Positions 33,942 to 43,900 of a DNA stretch of 64,000 nt are shown here, piece by piece; positions within the stretch are counted from its first letter, which is position 1; each line of letters begins with the position of its first letter. The notes under the pieces were generated by a model. That model was not told where the DNA came from and searched no databases. It was given only the letters and a program-made list of their open reading frames with translations. The position numbers and the translations under genes were made by a program. The stretch comes from Cladopsammia gracilis (taxonomy: Eukaryota > Cnidaria > Anthozoa > Scleractinia > Dendrophylliidae): contig JAJGOT010000115.1 in assembly GCA_022457155.1 (NCBI GenBank), positions 1,073,501 through 1,137,500 of the forward strand, read 5' to 3'.

Positions 33942-34136
33942 TGATGAGGCCTGTATAGCATTTATAGTAGATTAGATTACACCTAATAGTTTACCCTAGA
34001 ATTTGTAATTTTGAGCTTTGTTCAAACGCAGCGTTATTACGTGTAAGTGAAGAAAAACAACACTTGTAAAGACTGTAAATATTTTGTTTAACAGACCTTA
34101 ATCTTGTATATAAGAGCCTTGTTTATACATTTTGTT

Positions 34137-34142
34137 ATTAAA
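34137..34142 (+). terminator. Candidate poly(A) signal of NLR gene 1
   Basis: ATTAAA, in a context (attaaatcagg) conserved downstream of NLR gene 2 at 45308. About 195 bp after the stop codon. Confidence 0.4.
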
Positions 34143-34339
34143 TCAGGAATTAAAACACATCTAAGGAATCATTTCTTTGGTTAGTCAGCCCGGTTTTGAA
34201 CATTGTATTTACGTCATTTTACTCACAGATGTTTTTACTTTTTCATTTGTTGTCTGCACTAAGTACCATTTAATAAACGAGCAGCAGTGTTGAATCCCTG
34301 AACTTTTGGCTGACCAAGTATTTAATTCCTACTGTATAT

Positions 34340-34432
34340 AAACCTGAAGCATTATATAATATCACATGTGGCATTATATATGAATAATGATAGATAATGC
34401 AACGTGTGTCATTATATAATGCTTCACGTTCA
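34340..34432. mobile_element. Short foldback element
   Basis: gaagcattatataat at the left pairs with attatataatgcttc at the right, about 90 bp in all. It lies in the NLR 3' flank at a point where copies A and C differ from copy B. Confidence 0.5.
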
Positions 34433-34565
34433 TTTGTATGCAATTGTTTTTCTATTATACCCCATTATTCCCCTGGGCCACATTCAAAACCCTCCCCGGG
34501 CTTTTTAGTTTCAAGCGTATTTTATGTGGTAAAGAGTGCTTTCCTCGTGACTAGAGAGGAGCATC

Positions 34566-35042
34566 GGATTGGGCAATTACCCAAGATGTCGTTAAACTTG
34601 CCTGTTAAACACAAAGAACAAACCTGTGACCAAATTTGATTTATTTGCGTACTTTCTTGGGATCGACAACCTCCAGGATGCCAACGCAAGTTGTGTTGTT
34701 CCTTTGAATTGATTTCCTTGAAGCGTTTCTTCAATTTTGATTGGATGTGCGATCTCCTTCGATACAAAAAAAAGCTGATCAAATTTACAAACCGGTAAAA
34801 TAGAGGCTGATACACCGTTTATCTTAATATATTAAAGTGGTATTAAAGCTAAAAACGTTTCATAGACGATTATATAGCCTGGATAACACGGCTAAGGTAC
34901 TGCTTAACGGTGCTGATTTACTAATTGAGCGCATGCGAAAACTTACCTTTAAAATGTTATCAAATTGGTAGAACATCCGTGAATTGTTTCAAGTTTCCGA
35001 TCAAATTTTAAAATTTCGTGTTTTTTTCTTCGCACTTTTGAA
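34566..35042 (+). repeat. NLR 3'-flank copy B
   Basis: Downstream of NLR gene 1; matches 3877-4432 and 45480-45690 in order and orientation (tokens cctgttaaacacaaagaaca, ccaggatgccaac, gaagcgtttcttcaattttg, gaacatccgtgaattgt). The match with copy A ends near 35042. Confidence 0.75.
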
Positions 35043-35059
35043 AACTTGGGCGTCGACCG

Positions 35060-35175
35060 TGCACCATATTTTCGATTGGGGGGGCTAAATCAAATGCCAT
35101 AGGCATTTGTAGCGCGCGCCGCAGGCGCTAGCCGTCTAGGGGGTCCGGGGGCATGCTCCCCTGGAAAATTTTTAT
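35060..35175. repeat. GC-rich repeat motif shared with 63690-63735
   Basis: Contains gggggtccgggggcatgctc followed by ccctggaaaatttt. A similar ggtccgggggtgctccccaa, aaattttaggagc occurs at 63692. Probably the end of a mobile element family not otherwise identified. Confidence 0.4.
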
Positions 35176-35661
35176 AATAAATGCTCCCAGAATGGCTAAA
35201 AATACATCCCAATATTTCAAACGCAGTGAATTATTTTATTATTTATCAGGCTAATAAATACCACCAAATTTGAACTACAATGACAAAACATCGAACACAA
35301 GGAAAATCCCAATAATTACTTTTTAGCACATTGACAAATCTAAATCAGTAAATTTACCAAAGTTGCGAAAACGGTTTTCGCAACTTTTTCTCCTTTCAGT
35401 CGGCCCTGGGCCTAAAAATCAGGGAACGTTTTATTGGTGCTCGCTACACCCTAAAAGTGCTGTCCCCGAAACAAGCCGTCTCCCCCTACTAAGGTCCGTC
35501 CTTCTTTACATTAGCGAAGACCTCGTCAAGTCAACAACAAACAAGAGCTCCCAAACCAAAACGCAAATTAAGCCCCCGTCCACCCAAACGAAGCTATATG
35601 GAGCACTTGAGCGGGCGGTTATTACCAATTGAAGAAATGCTTACCCTTTGTATATACCGCA

Positions 35662-36876
35662 ATGGCGAATGCACGAAGACTTCAATTCGAACTTCAGGAC
35701 CAAGGGTTTTGCAATTGGCTCCACAGTTACAAAATGCATGTTCCAGTAGACTTTCATGTGAGGGATCTTCTTATCTTTCACAACATGATCGAGCCTGAAA
35801 TCCTCAGAGTGATCAGATTAGAGTCAGATCAACTCGGCCCTTTGAAGTTTAATTACAGCATTTTGATTAAACTTATAAAAGAAGGGAACAGAGGCATTGA
35901 GCATGCTGAGTTCTTCTCAAGACAGGTGGTGCCGTCAATCATTAACATCTTTGACGAGGATGATGTTAAAAGAAGACTCGATATAGATATAAACAGAAAA
36001 AGAGAAGAGGCATCTGAAATCGTTGTAAACGGGTCGGGTTGGACAATCGCCTCACACCGCCCAACAAGAGTCGAGATGCCTAAGAAAGGCGAAAACATCC
36101 TTCGCTTTAAGAATTACCAAAAACAGATGAAGGTGCCTTATGTGATATATGCTGACTGTGAGAGCTTAATCGAAAAGCTAGATGCGCGAATCCCACCAAA
36201 GGAACAAAGCAGCACCACAAAGACCGAGGTCCACAAGCCCTGCGGGTTTTCCTTTGTAGCCGTCAGATCAGATGGTGCGGTTGGCCAGCCTTTCATATAC
36301 CGAGGAGAGAACTCTGTTCGTGAGTTTCTAGCCGCTCTTCTTAGGGCTGAAAATGAGATACGTGAGGCTCTCAAGCATAAGGAACCATTGCAAATGACAA
36401 GGACTGATTGGAGGGACTTCAACAAATCGACAGTTTGCCATATATGCCGAAAGACTCTGATTGTGCGCAATGCAAGGGATGAGTATGAGTTCTTCCACCC
36501 AGAAACAGGAGAGTACTGCGGCAAGGTACACAGGTACACGAAGGGTCGTCACGGTGAAAGCAATTGCTACGGAGAGCTTCTAAAACTCACAACACGAGAC
36601 GAGCATGGAAGATATATAATCGACAAGTGGGCAAAGAGGCAGGAAAAGCCGGAGATGGAGTTTCCAGATGACGACTGTTTTTACTGTGGCAAGCCTCTTC
36701 TGCGCGAATGTTATATGGATAAAGTATTAGATCACTGTCACATCACTGGTAAGTATCGAGGGGCGGCCCACAACACATGCAACAGAAGTTACTTCAGAAT
36801 CGACCCAAAGAAAATAATCATCCCGGTTGTCTTTCACAACTTGAAAGGCTATGATGCTCACCATCTGGCTTTTTAA
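35662..36876 (+). pseudogene. polB: Polinton/adintovirus-like DNA polymerase B, amino-terminal fragment
   Basis: An open frame of about 404 codons from ATG 35662 (an upstream in-frame ATG exists at 35629). Residues about 150-165 hold the exonuclease I motif YVIYADCES (D-x-E). A Cys/His cluster follows: CHICRKTL, CFYCGKPLL and LDHCHITGKYRGAAHNTCN, the endonuclease-VII-like zinc/HNH motif typical of these polymerases. The frame ends just after the exonuclease II motif FHNLKGYDAHHL. The rest of the exonuclease domain and the whole polymerase palm are missing and not found downstream. It belongs to the protein-primed family B polymerases of Polinton/Maverick-type elements. A relic, not a working polymerase. 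Confidence 0.8.
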
Positions 36877-36879
36877 CAA

Positions 36880-37500
36880 GTCAGAATATACCAGTATTTT
36901 AGCTGCCTACCAGTAGACGGTATTTACATGTAGATGGCCATTTCTTTCCGATGCAAAAACAAATCTCCATTGTACATCACCCATGATGTAGAATTTGTGG
37001 ATTGCTTTTGGAAAAGTCCGTTCCCCTTAGAAAGGAGGGTCAAAATGTAGGAATAAAGCTGTTTGAAATAAAACAGCCAAATTTGGACTGGGCCTTAAAT
37101 GCAAAGAATTGGTATTTACTGTTGTAAATACTGTTGATTTTTTGTTCTCTTAAAACATGCTTTAGTAGACGAGTTATTAAGACGCTTGTTTACGATAGAC
37201 ATTCCTAGTCGCTCCCAGCGTGCGTAGCAGGCGCTGGTTTATATTGAGGTGCTATTTCCAGGAAGCGCGCACATGCTTGAGGTCAGCGCCTACACCGCTT
37301 GCTTAGTCGCTCTGATTCGGTCGCAGTGAACAGTGGAAAGATTTTCACAACTCAACTGGTAAAAGTCACTGATTAGTGTGGACTGGGAACGAGTCTGTCT
37401 TGACATTGTGAAGCGCAAAAACGTAACAATTTGAATACTTCTGCGGAGTTCAATTGTTCAATCCGAAGTACAGAAAGCTTCCAGGGAATCAACTCAATGC
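36880..37500. other. Unassigned sequence after the polymerase relic
   Basis: No further polymerase motifs are readable in any frame. Short pieces such as cccatgatgtagaatttgtgg are open only briefly. No other gene is seen. Confidence 0.3.
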
Positions 37501-37514
37501 CACAAGTGAACTTG

Positions 37515-37720
37515 ATGTGGCCACGTTGCCAGCGTGGTTGCCTCGGTGGTGTAGTGGTTATCGCGCCCGACTAGTATCCGGGGAGACGTCGGTTCGATTC
37601 CGACTCGAGACAACATATTTTTTCCTTTTCAGATCACATGAGGTGTGTGTCGAAAGTCTAATATTCACAGTTTTATTGTGTTTAATTTCATTCTTATTTG
37701 TACTAAGACTTTCTTGGCTT
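37515..37720 (+). repeat. Duplicated unit carrying a tRNA-like gene, copy 1
   Basis: About 200 bp from gtggccacgttgccagcgtg to aatttcattcttattt is repeated at about 37849-38036 with few differences. The unit includes the tRNA-like sequence plus conserved flanks, so either a local tandem duplication of a tRNA gene or a tRNA-derived SINE. Confidence 0.7.
37540..37611 (+). tRNA. tRNA-Thr(AGU)-like sequence
   Basis: 72 nt that fold as a cloverleaf: acceptor gcctcgg with tcgagac (one C-A mismatch and one G-T pair), A box tggtgtagtgg, anticodon arm cccga-ctagtat-ccggg with loop CTAGTAT (anticodon AGT, one mismatch closing the loop), and a perfect T arm gtcgg-ttcgatt-ccgac containing the B box. The mismatches leave open whether it is a working tRNA or a tRNA-derived repeat. 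Confidence 0.55.
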
Positions 37721-37872
37721 CAGAATTGCTTTAGTAATTATAGTAATCCCGAGAGGGATTTAGAAGCCATGAAACACACGGATACCTCGAGAAGGACAAA
37801 CGTACCGTCTCATGGAATGGCCTTCGTATGATTCCATTCACATCGTAATGTGGCCACGTTGCCAGCGTGGTT

Positions 37873-37952
37873 GCCTCGGTGGTGTAGTGGTTATCGCGCC
37901 CGACTACACGACTAGTATCCGGGGAGACGTCGGTTCGATTCCGACTCGAGAC
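37873..37952 (+). pseudogene. tRNA-Thr-like sequence, copy 2, with 8-nt insertion
   Basis: Identical to copy 1 in acceptor, D and T arms, but 8 extra bases sit at the 5' side of the anticodon loop (cgactacacgacta instead of cgacta), a partial duplication of cgacta. The position is not that of a normal tRNA intron, so the anticodon arm is broken. Confidence 0.6.
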
Positions 37953-38036
37953 AACATGTTTTTTCCTTTTCACATGAGGTGTGTGTCGAAAGTCTAATAT
38001 TCACAGTTTATTGTGTTTAATTTCATTCTTATTTGA

Positions 38037-38487
38037 ACTTGAGTTGATTTCTTAGAATTGCCATGAATCTGATTGGATAGTCAATCTCCGCAAAAGTTTC
38101 CGAATTTACTAACAGTGGTTATGCGCTGTGCATTGCAAGATGTCTTTGTTTATACAGCTACTGTAAACGTGTTGTAAATTAGTTATGAACAAACGTGAAC
38201 GTAGTTGTTAACCATCGCAACTTGCAAAACCAAAAAAAGACAAGTTTGTGTGTAAATAGGAAATCGGAGAAAAGAATGGTTGACAATATGAGAACTTGAA
38301 CCTTTCTGTGTCGAGTTGCCCCTCACTGTTGTGGGTAATAATTTCATGTAATTTTTACTGTTCAGTTTATAGCTTGTATTCCTTGATGTTCTATGCAATA
38401 ACTATGGAAATAGTATGGTATAGTAGGTTATGAGTTGCACTGTAACGTGCGTAAACAATTCATATACCGTATCAAGACTTTTTCTTG
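38037..38487. other. Unassigned sequence
   Basis: No coding signal, repeat or RNA found. Confidence 0.3.
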
Positions 38488-38766
38488 ACCGTATTTTCTC
38501 GAATACTCCATGATATGTGCCCTTCTAGATTAAACATCCCCCCTCCCCTCCCTTCCCCGCTGTCTTATAATCTGAGGCAGTCGCCAGCTCCTCTAAAGAA
38601 CATACAAATTGGACACATCAAGTGATAGGGGGTGGAATTTGTGCCATTGTAATTGCCACGTCCCATTAATTATCCAAAAAACATTCTGGTTAGGTAATTG
38701 AGGTTGAAAAGGAAAAACATGAAATTTGAAATAAGCGCGCCGGGCGCTTGTTCAAGGAAATACGGT
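38488..38766. mobile_element. MITE with ACCGTATTT ends, 279 bp
   Basis: Left end ACCGTATTTTCTCGAATA and right end, reversed, ACCGTATTTCCTTGAACAAG. The part next to the right end contains gcgccgggcgc. No clear target duplication was found. Non-coding. Confidence 0.55.
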
Positions 38767-38850
38767 GGGCCTGATCTTGATAGCTTAGTAGGTTAAAAAT
38801 GAAACGGTTTTTTGCTTATCTAAATAAAGCTTTTGTTGCTGTTGTTGTGA
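38767..38850 (+). mobile_element. LINE 3' tail
   Basis: Contains cttatctaaataaagctttt followed by gttgctgttgttgt, a typical poly-adenylation-like LINE end with a (TTG)n tail. No coding part is left. Confidence 0.4.
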
Positions 38851-39077
38851 TCACACTAAGCACTCGGCTCGGAGAGGCGCGCGCGAAAGTATGAGAGAAC
38901 CATTTTGTATTCTCGCGCATGCCCCGGTACTGGCCACGGTTGAACCTCTTGTTACAGATACCCCTCTGTTACAGACCTGTTCACTATAATAAAAACATAT
39001 TTAGTTCCCATTTGGTAGGGAAGATGAGAAAATATATTTTTAAGGAAAACGACGAGTGATTGCTCTTTATTACAGAA

Positions 39078-39277
39078 AAGTATATTTCTTCCGTGTCCTC
39101 GCCGAAACCCTCCTCCGCCCCACAGGGGAGGAGAGACGAGAGTAAGGGTGAAAAACAATTGCAGACTGACATGACATTTCAGGGTACCACTCGCCAGGTG
39201 AAAAAAAACGCTTTGAAACTTCTTTATCTCTCGATATTTGTGGGAAAACATCGCTGCAATTGTTAGCGGGGTACACT
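39078..39277 (+). repeat. Dispersed repeat, copy 2 (left part)
   Basis: Copy of 20577-20800. It stops at ggggtacact and resumes at 40198 (tacactcctcaacctactcc), because a Penelope-like element is inserted. Confidence 0.65.
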
Positions 39278-40197
39278 AAAAACTAAATCTAAAAAAACTA
39301 AATCTATAAACTAAATCTAAAAACTTAATCTACTTAATTGAATGTAAAAATGCGCTAAACAGTACATCGGGGAAACCAAACGCCAACTGAATGAACACTT
39401 TGGGGAACATCGCCGCTTTATCCTCAATCACCACCATCTCATCAATCCTACTCCTGTTTCAATACATTTTAACCAACCTGGCCATTCTATCAACGACATC
39501 CTCCTCATTCCCTTGGAGCTCATCCACAACAACCGCGACTCAGTCAGAAAGGCACGCGAGGCCCATCTTATAGATAAAGCAATGACACTTGATCCTCATG
39601 GTATAAATAGACGTGATGAACTTAATTAGTGACATTTAGCTTATTTGTTACCAATCACTTTCTGTTATTCTGTTGTATGTCATATTTCAAATGATTTATA
39701 TGTAACGGTCATTTTATTTCTAAAACGATTTGATATAAAAAGCAAGGCTGATAAACGGTACGGAAACGACTATATTTGTAAAAAAATTTTTACAAATATT
39801 GTCGTTTCCGTACCGTTTATCAGCCTTGCTTTTTATATCAAATCGTTTTATTATTTTTATAGTAGATCCTTTACTACAGGATCCGGTGCTTCTATCTCGT
39901 TACGGTGGTCTTTGCATATACAGTTATTTGTTTTCATTTTATTTCTGTATTCATTTTTGTTTTCTAGCCCCCGTAGAAGGTTTGTTTTGCAAACCAAAAT
40001 ATCGGGCAAATATATTCAACTGTTTATTATTTTTTTATTTCACTTCTGTCTCTATCTTTTCTTCTTGCCGTAAGGATCAGTTTGCCGTTTTTACCATTAC
40101 TATTTCAAGATTTTTACTGATCCAGGTCTACGATAGATCCGGTACTCTGTCTTCATTGGTTTGTCGTTTTGGTTTTACCGTTATTATAGTTTTTGAA
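39278..40197 (+). mobile_element. Penelope-like element copy with palindromic tail
   Basis: The insert is bordered by tacact on both sides (39272-39277 and 40198-40203). It begins with actaaatctaaaa repeats. A frame from about 39355 to 39628 reads QYIGETKRQLNEHFGEHRRF, SINDILLIPLEL and NRDSVRKAREAHLID, the carboxyl end of a Penelope-like GIY-YIG endonuclease, in frame to a TAG at 39626. Behind it is a perfect palindrome (39722-39850), then tcctttactacaggatccgg, which is the complement of the start of the other copy at 56588. Penelope-like elements encode a reverse transcriptase and this endonuclease; the reverse transcriptase part is missing here. Confidence 0.75.
39722..39850. repeat. 129-bp perfect palindrome inside the Penelope-like copy
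   Basis: Arms run from taaaacgatttgatataaaa to its complement with at most a few central differences (tttgtaaaaa/tttttacaaa). The arm sequence is the terminal inverted segment of the element at 56676-56730 and 57360-57417. Confidence 0.85.
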
Positions 40198-40287
40198 TAC
40201 ACTCCTCAACCTACTCCCCTCCCTAACTTGTCCCCAGTCGTCTCTCAATTAACGAGAGGAACGCGAGGCACCCCCTTCGGTCGAGAA

Positions 40288-40890
40288 TTCTTGGTTTTCA
40301 CGTGACGTCATCAAATTTGAAAATCATAAATCGTAATGCCTTCTGAATTTATATGTCCACCAGGTTGAAGATGACTTAAAAATAAACCTTTTCACAAGTC
40401 TCCAACCCGGAAGCGTCTTTCGTTTTGAAAATACAGCATTTTGAATTTCTGGCTTTTCACCCTACGTGACACCAACATGGCGTCCGTGACAAAGCTTTTT
40501 CCTATGTAACAAGGGCCTCTCCTCGTGATTTTTAGCACTTTGGGCAGTTAAAGTATTAGGAAGGCAGTTTATGCGAACGAATAGTAGTTCACGAGAGAAA
40601 AGTAATTGCTTTCTGAGCGAAAGTGAAGTCCAGATGTTTTTATTGATTTCCGGCGGCCATCTTGGTGCCCCTTGGTGCCCCTCGGGGCACCAAGATGGCG
40701 TTTCCATACAAAGCTCTGTAAATTTGAGTCGAGTGCTTCGGCGAATAATTTAACAACGGGATAGGGCACAGATCTGAGACTTAGTGAAGTTGTTTATTTG
40801 TTACTCTTTTATAACATTACAAATTATTGGCTTCTTTCACTAAATAGTTTCGATTTTAAAATTTTATGGCGTGACAGTGAAAACCAAGAA
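40288..40890. mobile_element. MITE with TTCTTGGTTTTCAC ends, 603 bp
   Basis: Left end TTCTTGGTTTTCACGTGACG; right end gtgacagtgaaaaccaagaa. The interior contains cggccatcttggtgcccc and its complement (about 40650-40698), a central hairpin. A related element is at 62787-63355. It lies 73 bp before the first recognisable exon of NLR gene 2. Confidence 0.7.
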
Positions 40891-40963
40891 GTTCAAGTTG
40901 TATTAGAGTCGTATTACAATGCCTATTCCTTTTACATTGAATTTTCACCATCTTTTTCAACAG

Positions 40964-43900
40964 ATGCCCTTTCAGATGGTCAGAGCTCAACTCGAGAAAA
41001 ATGCGAAATGTTTACGTCCTCTGCCCAGGCTTCTGAAGGAACTAAAGACATGACTGCAGAGCGCCATGCAGGTATGTTATGGTGTATATTTGTACTAATT
41101 GATACGTTAGAAAGGTGCTTATTACTCATGCGCATAGTAGCATGAGTCAAGGTTTCCGTAAGGTCCTTGTATCCATTTTTAGCTTTCGTCCCGCTTTTTG
41201 TAGTTACAAATTGCCTTGTTTTTTAAAGTTTCCCGTATCCCGCGGGAGGACTTTCACTGGTCTGATTGGTTGACATGCGACCTCGTGATTTTCGGCGCGT
41301 TCTTGTTTTCAAAATTGATATCAATTTGTGATTGAATTTTTCTTTCTGTTGTCGCTGATTTTAGAGAAATGCTTATAAAACGTATTTAAGTTCAGTTGTA
41401 AATTCAGTCGTAATAAATGATATCTTATAATATGTAAACAAAACAAGACTTACATGTCACGCAAAATTCGTTGAGAGGGAAGGGGTGCGTGACCCAGTTA
41501 AAATAAACCATAAAACGTTCTTATGCAAGCGCATGAGTACAGGCTACCAGCTAGCCTCTTGTATTTGCTATACTACACCACCATCAGTTATAACCATAAC
41601 TTCAAAATTTGGTATAGGTTTATTTGTTTCCCACAGAGCAGATGAACTTTAAAATAATGATAATTCGACCCGGGGGGGGGGGGGGGGGAGGTTGGTTCTC
41701 CTTATATACGCCATACAGTTACGTGGGAATAATTTTTGAGCCGTTTTTTTAGGGAGAAATGGGTAGAGAAATCACCTATTATGATCAGAAAATGGTTCGA
41801 GAAAATTACATATCTTGGTCTTAAAATGGTATGGATTTTAATGGGCGAGCAGCACAGCCCTACTGAAAATTTCAAGGATCCCCACATCCCCCCCCCCCCC
41901 CCCCCCAAGGAAGATATTGAGGACGACAATAAGCGCACCGAGTGGGTACTTTGGGTAGAGTAGCCCAGGCTTTCCGCGGCTTTACCACTCGTAAAGGACT
42001 ACGTCACTACGTCACAATGAGACCTACGAAAATGAAAATGTATTCTTGGGTGTGGCTTGAACTACGCCTGCATGTCCGCCTCAATCACTGTAAGCCCCAC
42101 AATGCTATGAGTTCCGAAAGAACAGGGCCACAGCGCGATTAACTTCCGCCATGTAAACACCACGTATTTACAAGGACTACGTCACTACGAAAAGCAGTAG
42201 AAAACCTTGGAGAAAAATTGTTGCAGATAACTAATACTAAACCATTGCTATAAATCTTAATCCAACTGCGGGTATCCGTATCTAAGGTAGTTGACTGAAT
42301 TTCATAACTAATAAATCTAACCTAACTTGTGGTATTTTGTCTTTTTTCAGATGTGTCGTATCCAACCCATATCATAGAAAGAATTCGTCAGCTCTACAAA
42401 CGCCGTGAAGGACGCCTTCCACCACTGCCTTGGTGTGACAACATCTTCAATTTGACAGATATTTTTACGAGACTGAAGATTGTCAACAAAGAAAAAACAC
42501 GTGGGGCCTTGACCGATGAAATCACCAACATGACAGGTATCTTTAAAGCGCACGCAGAATGCCAAAACCCTCGGATTGTTTTGATTGAAGGAGAACCTGG
42601 CATGGGAAAAACCACCTACTCTCAGAAGCTGGCGTATGACTGGGCAACTAAACAAGATGGATGGGATGAGTCTTTCCCAGCGATTGAAGTGCTGATCTTT
42701 CTCAGATGTCACGATATTAAATTCAGCATCTGGGACGCTATTAATGATCAAATTCTCCCTAGGGATGTTGACGAAGAAGCTAAAGAGAATTTCGTCAAAT
42801 ACATTCAAGAAAATCAGTCTAAAGTTTTGTTAGTGCTCGATGGATTGGATGAGGCGGACCCAAGTAAACTAGACATGTACTATAAACTCGTTGAGAGTAA
42901 AGACCTCCAAGATTGTTATATTGCTATTACATCTCGTCATGAGATTGGAAAGAAAGTAAGGCGATACTGTGACACACTGTGGGAGATTGTAGAATTCACC
43001 GAAGAGGATGCGCAAAGCTTTATAAGAAAGTATTTTCAAGGCAAGAAACTCTTGGCTCAGCAACTTATTAAACGACTTTGGCCATCCATTGCTTCACCTC
43101 CTTCGGATCCACTTCAAACGTTAGCTGGATTGACAAAAAATCCACTTAATACAACTTTACTCTGTATTCTGTTCGAGGACTTCGAAGGCGCTCTTCCAAA
43201 GAACAGAACTCAATTGTACATTGAAATTGTCCTCTGTGTTTTGAGAAGAAATGAAAAGAAGAACGAATTATTAAACAACACTAAAGACCTCATTTCAGAT
43301 TACAGCACAGAACTGTTACTTCTGGGTAGCTGGGCGTTAGAAGCTGTTCGTAATAAACAGTCTTATTTCGATAAAGAAGAAAGCTTCAGATCCACTGTTT
43401 TAATCAAGTTTGGATTTTTGTCCATCCAACCTGGCGGCACTAAAAGGCAACCTTGCATGCGTTGTGCATTTTTACACAAAAGCTTTCAAGAATTTTTTGC
43501 TGGATTTTATCTTGCGTTTCAGATTTTGGACAAAGAAATTGACTGTGCCTCAGTTGTGAACGATGACAGATATTTGAATGACCTGAGTCAGGTGTCTTTC
43601 TTCATGAGTGGAATCATAGCTTTACAATCCGAGGAAACTGCAGTTTCTCTTGTAAATAGTATAACAGTTACTGCACATATCAATTTGCTACTCCGTACAC
43701 CCGATGGTAATGCCACATCATATGTGGTGTTTGCTTTGAAGTCTATATCGGAGTGCGTAACTTTAAAGGAAAACCTTAAGTCTCAGTTAGTTTGGACTCC
43801 AGGTAAAAGCCTTGATCTCTCCTCCGTGACTGACTTGAATTTGTATAATAGCAGAATTGGTGATGTTGGTTCTTGTTGTATATCCCAGGCCCTCACAGCA

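Noticed and set aside
37873..37952. 8-nt insertion as a tRNA intron
   Set aside because: Nuclear tRNA introns lie just 3' of the anticodon; this insert is on the 5' side and is a partial duplication of its neighbour.
39645..40305. ORFs of 142 and 168 codons rich in Phe/Tyr/Leu
   Set aside because: They run through the palindrome and T-rich end of a Penelope-like copy and have no recognisable domain.
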